Shown piece after piece: positions 1-7,306 of a stretch of DNA of 28,713 nt. The position numbers were made by a program, and so were the translations under genes. This stretch comes from JBOFSR01 sp051651645 (GTDB lineage Bacteria > Spirochaetota > Spirochaetia > Treponematales > Treponemataceae): the NCBI GenBank assembly GCA_051651645.1, contig JBOFSR010000002.1:1-28713 (forward strand), written 5' to 3'. The notes under the pieces are model-generated. The model was not told the origin of the DNA. It worked only from the letters and a program-made list of their open reading frames with translations, and made no database searches. Each line of letters starts with the position of its first letter. Position 1 is the first letter of the stretch.

Positions 1-2628
1 CTAGGCGATAAGCCAAAGACTGCACAGGACGAGAGGAACGAGAAAGAGAGTGCGTTTAGCAAATGGCAGAATGAAAATTTTTCTTTTGAAAAAATGTTAA
101 AAGAAGATAGCGGTCTTGAAATAAAAAAAGAAACTGAAAAGGCTATACTTTTAAAAGTTCCAACTTATGAAATATATACAAAAAAATGGGGACACACAAC
201 ATTTTGGATACCTAAAACAATGAAAGATAACCTTAGCTTTGTGAAAAAAAAGTTCAAAGAAGCAGAAGAAGAAGTTAAGTCAACGTATAGTTCTTTTAAC
301 GTTAGACTTGATTATGACATAAACTATTTTGGTACGAAAGAATACAACGAAACAGTATTAAGCAAAAAAAATGATTCTAATATATCGGAAGATGCTAAAA
401 AAGGAAATGAATCAGTTGAAAAATCAATTAATAAAAGTGATGATGATTTTGATAAAATAAATATTGATTTCGCAATAAAACTTAAGGATTATTTTAAAGA
501 CAAAGATGGTAATTTTAGTTTAAAGAATAATGGAGAATCATTAAAAAACATAGAGAAGCTGTATAAATTAAAAGATTTTCCAGACGGACTAGATCTTGAA
601 AATCTTTTAATCGACCACATAGGAAGCGATGTAATACATTATTCAGGCGGTGGAGACTGGCAGGATGTTGTAAATTTTTCTATAAGGCTTGTTGATGGAG
701 AGCTTAGAATCACAGATAAATTTGAAAGTCATAAAAAAGAAAAAAAGCATAACGATTATTATTTCAATAAATACCAATCATTTTTTGATAATATTGGTTC
801 AGTAAACAAAAGCCTTGATGACAAGTTTAGCCTATTCAAGAAAAAAATAATGGATCATCTTAATTCTATTGATGATGATGAGTATGTTACCGACAGCGAT
901 ATTCAAAAAGGCGAAAAAATAAACAAGTCTTTTTTTGTCTTATCAGGAAGTAAGCTTATGGTTAAAAAATCAGGCTATCCTATAGGAACAATAAGAGAAA
1001 GAAAAGATGGAAAAAAATATATTAAAATTGCACCAAACAAGTGGAGAGCAAAGTATGATAATAATTCAAAGGGGGCAAAGCTTGCAATCGCTGCAATAAA
1101 AAAGCAAGCTGATAAATGCAATACTTCAGGCGAGCTTATGAAGCTTGTATTAGAACATAAAGATCGTTTTAGTGATAACAACGGAAACCCTTTACCATTT
1201 GTTCAGGAATTAAGCTCTTATGTATCAAATTTAAATGATTCTATTGAGTTAAATGCAGGCAAAGAAAAAAATATTCCTAAAGAAAAAAACAACACAGAAT
1301 CTGAAAATGAAACAAAAAAAGAAGAAACCAAAAAGGAAAACGCTGAAGTAAAAGAAAAAACAGGTTTAGATAAAATAAAAGATAAGTACGAAAATGCAAA
1401 GTCGATAGATGGAGATGATGACGAAATACAAATAGGTAAAGAAATTATTGCTGGTACGTGGAAGCTTGTAGAGGCTGATACGCCAACAGCAAGCCATGAC
1501 GAAAAGACATTTAGAAAAACAGAAGGATTTCCAACGACAGAAGATGGATATACCGTAAACGACAGGGATTATGAACAAGATAAGTTTGCACAAGAAGCGG
1601 TAATGAATATAGGAAGCGATTACGACGGAAGGGCTTTAGGTGTTGACAATCCTATTGTTGTTACTCAGGATGGCGTTGTTATAAGCGGAAACAACAGAAC
1701 TATGAGCAGTAAAATAGCTGCAGAAAAAGGCACCGATAGTGAATATATAGAAGCACTTGAAAGAAAAGCTAAAAAGTTTGGATTTACAAAAGAGCAGGTA
1801 AAAGAGTTTAAAAACCCTCGTGTTGTTTTTGAGGTGGATGAAAAAGACTACACAACAGAATTATTTGCAAAGTTTAATCAAAGCTCGCAAAAAGAAATGG
1901 GTACTACTGAAAAGGCGGTAAAAATATCTAAGCTTATAAAAACTGATACTGTAGAAAGCATTGGCGATATAATGAGCGAATATGAGACGCTTGGGCAGAT
2001 GTATTCAAATAACAGGGCGGTACAGTCAATTTTCGGAAAATTTAAAGACGCAGGTCTTGTAGCAGAAAATGAAATATCAAGATATGTTGAAAATGGAAGC
2101 ATTACAGAGGATGGAAAGAATTTTGTTGAAACAGCTCTTATAGGATCAGTAATGAACGAAAAAAATATACGAGGTCTAAATAGAGCTGGATGCAGAAGCA
2201 TTAGGGCATCTCTTGTACGTGCGATAACGCCATTGATAGAAAACAAGGGGTTGAGTGGATTTAGTATAAACAAAGAGCTTAATGAGGCTGTTGATATTGC
2301 AATGCAAGTCGCTATAAATAGAGATAAGCATATCAGTGTTTCTGAATTTGCTACACAGCAAAACATGTTTGAAAAAATTGATAAAGTCGCCATAGAGCTA
2401 GCAAAAAAACTTGAGGGAACTCAAAAAAGTTTTAGCGAGTTTATGAGAACATTAAATGGTGGTTTGAAGTATTCAGCAAATGGAGAGGTGGATATATTTT
2501 TAGGCGACGTAGAGAGCAAAGAAGATATTTTATCTCGTATGTTAAACATTAAATCATCAATAAAAAAATCTGTTTCTGATATTTTAAATAATATAATGTA
2601 TTTTGGAGGGGAAAATGCTAACAATTAA
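1..2628 (+). CDS. Head-module cargo protein with DdrB/ParB-like domain (5' partial)
   Basis: The frame is open to the first base of the window, so the gene starts upstream; the ATG at 94 is internal. At least 875 residues are visible. Residues about 483-670 (from base 1) resemble the DdrB-like ParB superfamily domain: a run of DNPIVVTQDGVVISGNNRTM at about 549-568, with the GNNRT signature, followed by a helical part with a KFNQSS motif. DdrB of phage P1 is a virion-associated anti-restriction factor, so a DNA-protecting protein packaged in the head is a reasonable inference. Residues about 323-345 hold a GTIRERKDGKKY-type motif that I recall from multidomain phage head-gene products. Lys/Glu-rich linkers (about 420-460) separate the domains. 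It overlaps the next gene by 14 bases, and the position before the prohead protease suits a head-assembly or cargo role. Domain call fairly sure, function inferred. Confidence 0.65.
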   Translation, partial: LGDKPKTAQDERNEKESAFSKWQNENFSFEKMLKEDSGLEIKKETEKAILLKVPTYEIYTKKWGHTTFWIPKTMKDNLSFVKKKFKEAEEEVKSTYSSFNVRLDYDINYFGTKEYNETVLSKKNDSNISEDAKKGNESVEKSINKSDDDFDKINIDFAIKLKDYFKDKDGNFSLKNNGESLKNIEKLYKLKDFPDGLDLENLLIDHIGSDVIHYSGGGDWQDVVNFSIRLVDGELRITDKFESHKKEKKHNDYYFNKYQSFFDNIGSVNKSLDDKFSLFKKKIMDHLNSIDDDEYVTDSDIQKGEKINKSFFVLSGSKLMVKKSGYPIGTIRERKDGKKYIKIAPNKWRAKYDNNSKGAKLAIAAIKKQADKCNTSGELMKLVLEHKDRFSDNNGNPLPFVQELSSYVSNLNDSIELNAGKEKNIPKEKNNTESENETKKEETKKENAEVKEKTGLDKIKDKYENAKSIDGDDDEIQIGKEIIAGTWKLVEADTPTASHDEKTFRKTEGFPTTEDGYTVNDRDYEQDKFAQEAVMNIGSDYDGRALGVDNPIVVTQDGVVISGNNRTMSSKIAAEKGTDSEYIEALERKAKKFGFTKEQVKEFKNPRVVFEVDEKDYTTELFAKFNQSSQKEMGTTEKAVKISKLIKTDTVESIGDIMSEYETLGQMYSNNRAVQSIFGKFKDAGLVAENEISRYVENGSITEDGKNFVETALIGSVMNEKNIRGLNRAGCRSIRASLVRAITPLIENKGLSGFSINKELNEAVDIAMQVAINRDKHISVSEFATQQNMFEKIDKVAIELAKKLEGTQKSFSEFMRTLNGGLKYSANGEVDIFLGDVESKEDILSRMLNIKSSIKKSVSDILNNIMYFGGENANN

Positions 2629-3814
2629 AATAAACAAAGAAGTTTGCGATGAAATATTAAAGTCTATTGGTAAAAAAGATTTAAGCAAGCTTCACAAAGA
2701 GGTTATAGTTGATAAGAACGGAAAAAGAAAAACTGTTTGGAAAAAAAATGAACAAATAAAAAACAACGATAACGGATCTAGTAAAGAAGATGATAATGCT
2801 AATAATACATCATCTATAAATATAGGCGATTATGTTGAATTTAAGAATGGAGATATTGTAACAACAGGAGAAGTTGTTGCAAAAGGAAAAGACGGACTAA
2901 TTGTTGACGGTACAGGAAAACAAAAAGGTATTAGGTACAAGGTTAAAAATGAAAGCGTTATGAATAGCTATATATCTCCAAATAGCTTTAATGCCGAACA
3001 ATGGAAAGAAAAATATACTGACAAAAAAGCAACTAATAATCAAGAAGGAATAGATTATGTTTTAAGCTTATACGGAAAAGACGGAAAGGAAATTGCAAAA
3101 AAGGCAAAAGAAACTGAAAAAAGAGTAAAAGAACAAACTGAAACCATTAGCAAGTATAGATTAAGTGGAGATGGCGTAACGTCTGTTTATACACCAGAAA
3201 GAGAAAGGTTGCACAATAAAATACTTCAAAGCTTTTTTGATCCCAACAAACTTAAAAGTGCTAAACCTAATGCAGGAGAAGATCCAACATTTATAATGCT
3301 TGGAGGAAGAGGCGGTAGCGGAAAATCTAAATTTAAAGGGCTTGTGTATGATGACGATAAATTTATTGTTATAGACGCTGACGCAATAAAAGAGCAGCTG
3401 CCAGAGTATGAAGGATGGAACGCTGGAGAAGTTCATGAGGAAAGCTCTGATTTAGCAAAAAAAATTATTGATATGTCAAAAAAATTAGGTCTAAACATTG
3501 TTATTGATGGTACAATGGGGGATGTTAAAAAAGCTGTAAAGCAAATGCAAGACTTTAAAAGCGTTGGATATAAAACAGAGGCTCATTACATGTTTTTGCC
3601 AGTACAAGAATCAACAAAAAGAGCAATAGGAAGATTTAAGACTGAAAAAAATGATTATAGCGGTAGATTTGTTCCTTTGAATATGCTTGTAGGCATGGTT
3701 GATAATGAAAAAGCTTTTGACGAAGTGAAAAAAATTGCCGATAACTGGACTTTTAACACAAATTATGGCGTTGGAAGGAACGATCCGCCAAAGGTAATAT
3801 CAAAAAAAATATAG
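2615..3814 (+). CDS. Zeta-toxin-like P-loop kinase in head module
   Basis: I start this at ATG 2615 (399 aa) because GGAGGGG at 2605-2611 sits just upstream; the TTG at 2603 lies before that site. Residues about 75-115 look like a small SH3/KOW-type barrel (IGDYVEFKNGDIVTTGEVV). The C-terminal half, about 222-399, matches the zeta/PezT family: Walker A GGRGGSGKS near residues 230-238, then VIDADAIKEQLPEY (the zeta Asp-containing substrate strand), HEESS, VIDGTM, and a GRF-containing lid. Zeta toxins phosphorylate UDP-N-acetylglucosamine or related small molecules. No epsilon-type antitoxin is visible next to it. With the preceding DdrB-like gene it may be head cargo injected with DNA or a host-takeover enzyme; this is inference. 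The substrate cannot be read from the sequence. Confidence 0.7.
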   Translation: MLTIKINKEVCDEILKSIGKKDLSKLHKEVIVDKNGKRKTVWKKNEQIKNNDNGSSKEDDNANNTSSINIGDYVEFKNGDIVTTGEVVAKGKDGLIVDGTGKQKGIRYKVKNESVMNSYISPNSFNAEQWKEKYTDKKATNNQEGIDYVLSLYGKDGKEIAKKAKETEKRVKEQTETISKYRLSGDGVTSVYTPERERLHNKILQSFFDPNKLKSAKPNAGEDPTFIMLGGRGGSGKSKFKGLVYDDDKFIVIDADAIKEQLPEYEGWNAGEVHEESSDLAKKIIDMSKKLGLNIVIDGTMGDVKKAVKQMQDFKSVGYKTEAHYMFLPVQESTKRAIGRFKTEKNDYSGRFVPLNMLVGMVDNEKAFDEVKKIADNWTFNTNYGVGRNDPPKVISKKI

Positions 3815-3824
3815 AAAATAGCGG

Positions 3825-3853
3825 TTGATTTTTATTTAAAACTATGGTAATAT
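3825..3853 (+). promoter_or_regulatory. Probable sigma70 promoter upstream of small ORF
   Basis: TTGATT at 3825-3830, a 17-base spacer and TAATAT at 3848-3853, with an extended -10 (TGG directly before the hexamer). It lies 19 bases before ATG 3872 and within the gap after the kinase gene. Confidence 0.55.
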
Positions 3854-3871
3854 TAGTCATGGAGGATTGTT

Positions 3872-4054
3872 ATGGAATTAAAAAAAGAGAAATTTGTAAA
3901 TGATGTTTATATGAGCAAAGATGATTTTTCAAAAAACATTGGCGATTATAAAAATGCAGATCAACGAAATTATTTTATATCCCTTGCAAAGCAGATGCAA
4001 GCTAACGATCCGCAATGGCTAACGCCTGATAGAAAAGCATATTTTGGGTTATAA
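3872..4054 (+). CDS. Small hypothetical protein, 60 aa
   Basis: ATG 3872 follows GGAGG (3861-3865) at good spacing and a probable promoter at 3825-3853. The product is hydrophilic and probably helical, with no signal peptide, membrane segment or cysteine. I do not recognise the family. It converges with the reverse-strand HTH gene, whose stop is 20 bases away. The strong translation signal argues that it is a real gene; its role is unknown. Confidence 0.6.
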   Translation: MELKKEKFVNDVYMSKDDFSKNIGDYKNADQRNYFISLAKQMQANDPQWLTPDRKAYFGL

Positions 4055-4073
4055 AACAGTAAAGTTGCTTGTG

Positions 4074-4289
4074 TTAAATAATTGGTGTATTTGTAGACTT
4101 GTCTATAAATTTTATTTCTAAATAAGAATCAAATGCATCAGCTATTATTTCTAATTCTTTGGTTTTGAAAGAATTTCTTGACATTTTTTGGTTAAAATTT
4201 GCGGTGCTTTGGTTTGTTTTTCTTGCAACAGCAGCATTGCTTATCTTTTTTTTAACACAACACAGGTTTATATATTCTTTTATATCCAT
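4074..4289 (-). CDS. Small HTH (Cro/CI-like) DNA-binding protein
   Basis: A 71-aa reverse-strand gene in an otherwise + strand region. Residues 17-36 (SNAAVARKTNQSTANFNQKM) have the spacing of an XRE-type helix-turn-helix, followed by KTKELEIIADAFDSYLEIKFID, the usual fourth/fifth helix and short strand of this family. I see no good ribosome binding site before ATG 4289, so the start or the expression level is uncertain. It is divergent from the capsid-operon promoter at 4349-4377, whose spacer is a 24-bp palindrome. A regulator of that promoter or of its own gene is the natural guess, but binding is not shown by the sequence. Confidence 0.7.
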   Translation of the reverse strand: MDIKEYINLCCVKKKISNAAVARKTNQSTANFNQKMSRNSFKTKELEIIADAFDSYLEIKFIDKSTNTPII

Positions 4290-4348
4290 ATATTAGTTAT
4301 CGGCAATAGTGTAATGGTATATAAATATTTATAAAAATAATAAAATGA

Positions 4349-4377
4349 TTGACATTATAAATTAAATAATTTATAAT
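4349..4377 (+). promoter_or_regulatory. Consensus sigma70 promoter of the head operon (P-L1)
   Basis: TTGACA at 4349-4354, exactly 17 bases, then TATAAT at 4372-4377: both hexamers are perfect consensus. It drives the leader hairpin at 4414-4480 and the protease/capsid genes. The predicted start of transcription is near 4384. Confidence 0.85.
4354..4377. promoter_or_regulatory. 24-bp palindrome filling the promoter spacer (candidate operator)
   Basis: ATTATAAATT-AAAT-AATTTATAAT is a perfect 10-bp inverted repeat with a 4-base centre. It runs from the last base of the -35 to the last base of the -10, so anything bound there would block RNA polymerase. The divergent HTH gene 65 bases away is the obvious candidate ligand. 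In such AT-rich DNA chance palindromes occur, but the length and exact placement are notable. Confidence 0.45.
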
Positions 4378-4413
4378 TCGTAATAATACAAAAAACTAGC
4401 AAGATTTGCACTT

Positions 4414-4480
4414 AAAAAAGGCAGTCGTAGAACAAACAGAGAAAAACTCTTTGTTTGCTTTGATGGCTGTCTTTTTTTTT
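4414..4480 (+). terminator. Leader hairpin L1 with T-run (terminator-like) before protease gene
   Basis: The 5' arm 4414-4428 (AAAAAAGGCAGTCGT) pairs with 4463-4477 over 15 bp including G-U pairs. An inner stem of CAAAC/AGAG with CTCT/GTTTG closes on an AAAAA loop. The 3' side runs into nine Ts (4472-4480). It lies about 30 bases after the predicted transcription start and 17 bases before ATG 4498, so the head operon must be read through it. It belongs to a family with the leaders at 10852 and 18367. It may make a ~97-nt short RNA and act as an attenuator. Confidence 0.75.
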
Positions 4481-4497
4481 ATTTAAGGTGCAAAAAG

Positions 4498-5895
4498 ATG
4501 ACAAAAGAAACTTTTAGCGATTTTTATTTAAATCTCACTGTTAGAAAATCAATAGATGAAAAGGTAGATGAAAACGGAAATTATATCTTTGAAGTAGAAG
4601 CATCTAATGAAAATATTGACTTGCAAAATCAAATAGTACTACAAGAGGCGTTGCTCAAAAGCAAGCATAATTTTTTATCAAACGGCGTTGTATCTTGCGA
4701 CCATTTACATAAAACAAAAGACGAAAACGGAAAAACAATCTCGGATAACTCAATGGTTATCGGAGAGCCTATTGATGTTAAGACAGATGGCTCTAAAACA
4801 ATTGTTGTAGGAAAACTTTATTCAACAAACAAAAAAGCACAAGAGTTTATTGATTTGTTAAAGGCTGGATCTACAAGGGTAAAAGCAAGTGTTGGCGGAA
4901 TGTTTCCAAAAGTAGTAGAAGACGCAAAAACAGGCGTAGAAAAAATAACTAGTATTTTTTGGAATGATTTAGCTCTTACTGTTTCGCCAGTCAACAACAC
5001 AGTTGGTGCTGCAATTTTTGCTAAATCAATGAATTCTAATGAATTTGTAGAGCTTTATAAATCGCTAGAGGCTGGAGGTGGAACAGATTCAGCTAATTTT
5101 AGAGGTGGGCGTGCTTTAATTCCTGAAAATCTCGGAGAAAAAACATTAGAAACAAGCGAAAAGGATGTTATACGTTCATTAATTGCAGCGCTGGAAACAG
5201 GTGAAGTAAAAAATAATGACCAAGCAGAAAGATTTTTGATAAGCAACGGATTAGATAAGGATCAATCACGTGAAGTAGTGCGTGAAATAATAAATCAAGG
5301 AGGCAAAATGATGAAGAAATCATTTTCCGAAATAGTTGGCGATCTCCTGAAGTCTCTAAAAAAAGACTGCAAGGATGATGAAATTAAGAAAACTGATGAC
5401 AGTTATCAAAATGATGCTGATCAAAAAGAAGAAGACGACGACGAAAAAAAGGATTCTGAAAACGAACAGTCTGTAGATACTGTAGATGCTACAGATGTTC
5501 TTAAATCTCTTGATTCTGAAATTAAAGAGATTCGGAAGTCATTGGCTTTATCAAAATCTTTGGATGATAAAATCAATGATATAGGTGGTGCTGTTACACA
5601 GGTTGCAGAGATGGTTGCTCTTATTGCAAATCAAAAAATACCTCCATCATCAGCTTTGTATAAAAGCATTGACAGTAGCGATGTTATGAAAAAAAGTAAC
5701 ACATCTCACGGAGTACCTACGGCTCAAGAGTTTGAAAAAATTCAAGAAACTCTTATTCGCTGTGTAAACGAGGGAAAGCTTGATATTACAAAATCAAGTT
5801 TAATCTCGTCATCTGTACAAAAATGTATGTCAAGCGGAACTCAAATTAAACCTGAATATGTTGAGTTTTTGAAAAATGAAATGGGGGGTAAATAA
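4498..5895 (+). CDS. Prohead maturation protease fused to scaffold
   Basis: 465 aa; ribosome binding site AAGGTG at 4485-4490, 7 bases before ATG. Residues 1-180 look like an HK97/U35-type prohead serine protease. H69 in VSCDHLH and S131 in VKASVGG are the likely catalytic pair, and the strand FWNDLALTVSPVN follows. Residues about 190-215 copy the N-terminal motif of the capsid protein (see the repeat entry). The C-terminal part is acidic and helical (runs of D/E and K around 300-325, heptad-like 340-370), as expected for a scaffold removed by proteolysis. AAGGAGG at 5297-5303 precedes in-frame ATGs at 5308 and 5311, so a separate scaffold is probably made from inside the gene. The stop overlaps the capsid ATG by one base. 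Confidence 0.85.
   Translation: MTKETFSDFYLNLTVRKSIDEKVDENGNYIFEVEASNENIDLQNQIVLQEALLKSKHNFLSNGVVSCDHLHKTKDENGKTISDNSMVIGEPIDVKTDGSKTIVVGKLYSTNKKAQEFIDLLKAGSTRVKASVGGMFPKVVEDAKTGVEKITSIFWNDLALTVSPVNNTVGAAIFAKSMNSNEFVELYKSLEAGGGTDSANFRGGRALIPENLGEKTLETSEKDVIRSLIAALETGEVKNNDQAERFLISNGLDKDQSREVVREIINQGGKMMKKSFSEIVGDLLKSLKKDCKDDEIKKTDDSYQNDADQKEEDDDEKKDSENEQSVDTVDATDVLKSLDSEIKEIRKSLALSKSLDDKINDIGGAVTQVAEMVALIANQKIPPSSALYKSIDSSDVMKKSNTSHGVPTAQEFEKIQETLIRCVNEGKLDITKSSLISSSVQKCMSSGTQIKPEYVEFLKNEMGGK
5103..5132 (+). repeat. 30-bp direct repeat, copy 1 (inside protease-scaffold)
   Basis: Identical over 30 bases to 6008-6037 at the start of the capsid gene, in the same reading frame, encoding GGRALIPENL. 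Similarity extends upstream at protein level: LEAGGGTDSANFRGGRAL here and LEAGYGTDSSTFTGGRAL in the capsid protein. Confidence 0.9.
5311..5895 (+). CDS. Nested scaffold protein from internal start
   Basis: Same frame as the protease gene. AAGGAGG (5297-5303) lies 7 bases before ATG 5311 (and 4 before ATG 5308), giving MKKSFSEIVGDLLKSLKK and about 194 aa, all acidic and helical. Phage lambda makes its scaffold Nu3 in the same way from inside the protease gene C. The signal is stronger than that of the full-length gene (AAGGTG), which suits a scaffold needed in higher amount than the protease. No experiment supports it here. Confidence 0.6.
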   Translation: MKKSFSEIVGDLLKSLKKDCKDDEIKKTDDSYQNDADQKEEDDDEKKDSENEQSVDTVDATDVLKSLDSEIKEIRKSLALSKSLDDKINDIGGAVTQVAEMVALIANQKIPPSSALYKSIDSSDVMKKSNTSHGVPTAQEFEKIQETLIRCVNEGKLDITKSSLISSSVQKCMSSGTQIKPEYVEFLKNEMGGK

Positions 5896-7304
5896 TGTCA
5901 TTTTTTACTAATGGAAACGCATCTTCGGGTGCTATGGGAGCGCAAGATTTTGAAAAGCTAAACAAAGCGTTAGAAGCTGGTTACGGAACAGATTCGTCAA
6001 CCTTTACAGGTGGGCGTGCTTTAATTCCTGAAAATCTTGAATCTGATACAATAAACGTTGTAAATCAGTTAAAATCTGATTGTAAGGTAATGGCGAGCGT
6101 TAGAAAAGTTCCAGTAAAATCTACCGTTCACGAGGTCAACGTAAGAGACCAGTTTGGCGATTACAAGCACAATACTGTTGCTGAAGCAGGAGAATCTTTA
6201 TCAACCAGTCAAGGTATTAAACGAAAGTATTTTGAAACTAAATACTTGCAATCATTACGTTCTGTAACAGAGCAAATGAATCAAGTAGAAGCTTTTGAAA
6301 GTGCTTATGCATCTGAAAAACTTGCTGGTCTTGAAACAATTATTCAAAGTGCGGAATATTTAAATTTTCACGGAGATAGTGATGTTGTACCTACGGAATA
6401 TGACGGATTTATTTCAGCGATCAACAAAGCTCCTGAAAAAGAGCAAAATATTATAAACATGAAAGGTCAAACACTGGGATCTGTTGATGGCGGAGAAAAA
6501 TTGTTTAGAAGAATTGGGTTAAAAGTTTATCAAAACGGTGGCACTATTGAGAAAGCTTTTTTTCCTCCTGTTTTAGCTGAAAATATACTCGAGATGTTTG
6601 ATGAAAGAATGAGATTTTTTCCAACGTCTAATACTCTTGCTGTTGAAGAGATACCAATGTATCCTTTACCAACAGGTGGTTCTATTAAGTTGAGTGGAGA
6701 TACTGCTGGATCTAATAAATTCTTCGAGCCTAAAACTACTGTATTTGCGTCTGGTGATGCTGTAAAACGACCACCTAAGCCACAGTCGGTAACCGTTATT
6801 GCAAAGCCAAATACAACTGGATCGCTTTTTGAATCATCTGACGAAGGCGATTACATGTATTCTGTACATGCAAAAAATCAGTATGGCATATCAGCAAAAA
6901 CAGAGATTTCTGTCCCTGTATCAGTTGCAAAAGGATCTTCTGTAGAAATAACAATAACGCCTGAAGCTGGAGTTGATGCTACAGGTTTTGTTATTTGTAG
7001 ATCTAAAAAAAATGGAACTGAAATGATGGAAATGATTTCTATTCCAAATAGCGGAAAAGATTCAACAGTGTTCACCGATATTAACAGTGATATACCTGGA
7101 ACTGCTTCTATGTTATTCTTGCCACGAACAACAATTCAACCAATTTATGCATACGGTCAGCTTTCACCAGCTCGTACATTCCCATTGTTTTCTAACAATA
7201 AGGCTGAAACTCCATTTTTAGTTATGATGTTTGGTGCGTTAGAAGTGCGAGCGCCTAAACAATTTGGACTTGTAAAGAATATCGCTTACAACGGAGGATT
7301 GTAG
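5895..7304 (+). CDS. Major capsid protein with Ig-like insertion
   Basis: 469 aa, directly after the protease-scaffold gene; GGGGGG upstream of ATG 5895, which overlaps the previous stop. The order protease-scaffold-capsid and the length suit an HK97-fold capsid protein. The N-terminal arm holds QDFEKLNKALEAGYGTDS, and the C-terminal part has typical LSPARTFPLFSNNKAETPF and GALEVRAPKQFG strands. Residues about 292-402 (PKPQSVTVIAKPN to DINSDIPGT) look like a fibronectin/Ig-type beta domain inserted in the capsid fold, probably displayed on the outside of the head. The proteolytic cleavage site near the N-terminus cannot be fixed by eye. Confidence 0.88.
   Translation: MSFFTNGNASSGAMGAQDFEKLNKALEAGYGTDSSTFTGGRALIPENLESDTINVVNQLKSDCKVMASVRKVPVKSTVHEVNVRDQFGDYKHNTVAEAGESLSTSQGIKRKYFETKYLQSLRSVTEQMNQVEAFESAYASEKLAGLETIIQSAEYLNFHGDSDVVPTEYDGFISAINKAPEKEQNIINMKGQTLGSVDGGEKLFRRIGLKVYQNGGTIEKAFFPPVLAENILEMFDERMRFFPTSNTLAVEEIPMYPLPTGGSIKLSGDTAGSNKFFEPKTTVFASGDAVKRPPKPQSVTVIAKPNTTGSLFESSDEGDYMYSVHAKNQYGISAKTEISVPVSVAKGSSVEITITPEAGVDATGFVICRSKKNGTEMMEMISIPNSGKDSTVFTDINSDIPGTASMLFLPRTTIQPIYAYGQLSPARTFPLFSNNKAETPFLVMMFGALEVRAPKQFGLVKNIAYNGGL
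6008..6037 (+). repeat. 30-bp direct repeat, copy 2 (capsid gene N-terminal region)
   Basis: Second copy of the exact 30-base repeat at 5103-5132. It encodes GGRALIPENL at residues 39-48 of the capsid protein. Confidence 0.9.
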
Positions 7305-7306
7305 TA

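Noticed and set aside
1878..2393. 171-aa reverse-strand ORF
   Set aside because: Lies wholly inside the DdrB-like gene in an antisense frame, with low-complexity Ser/Phe-rich composition and no ribosome binding site; a shadow of the real gene.
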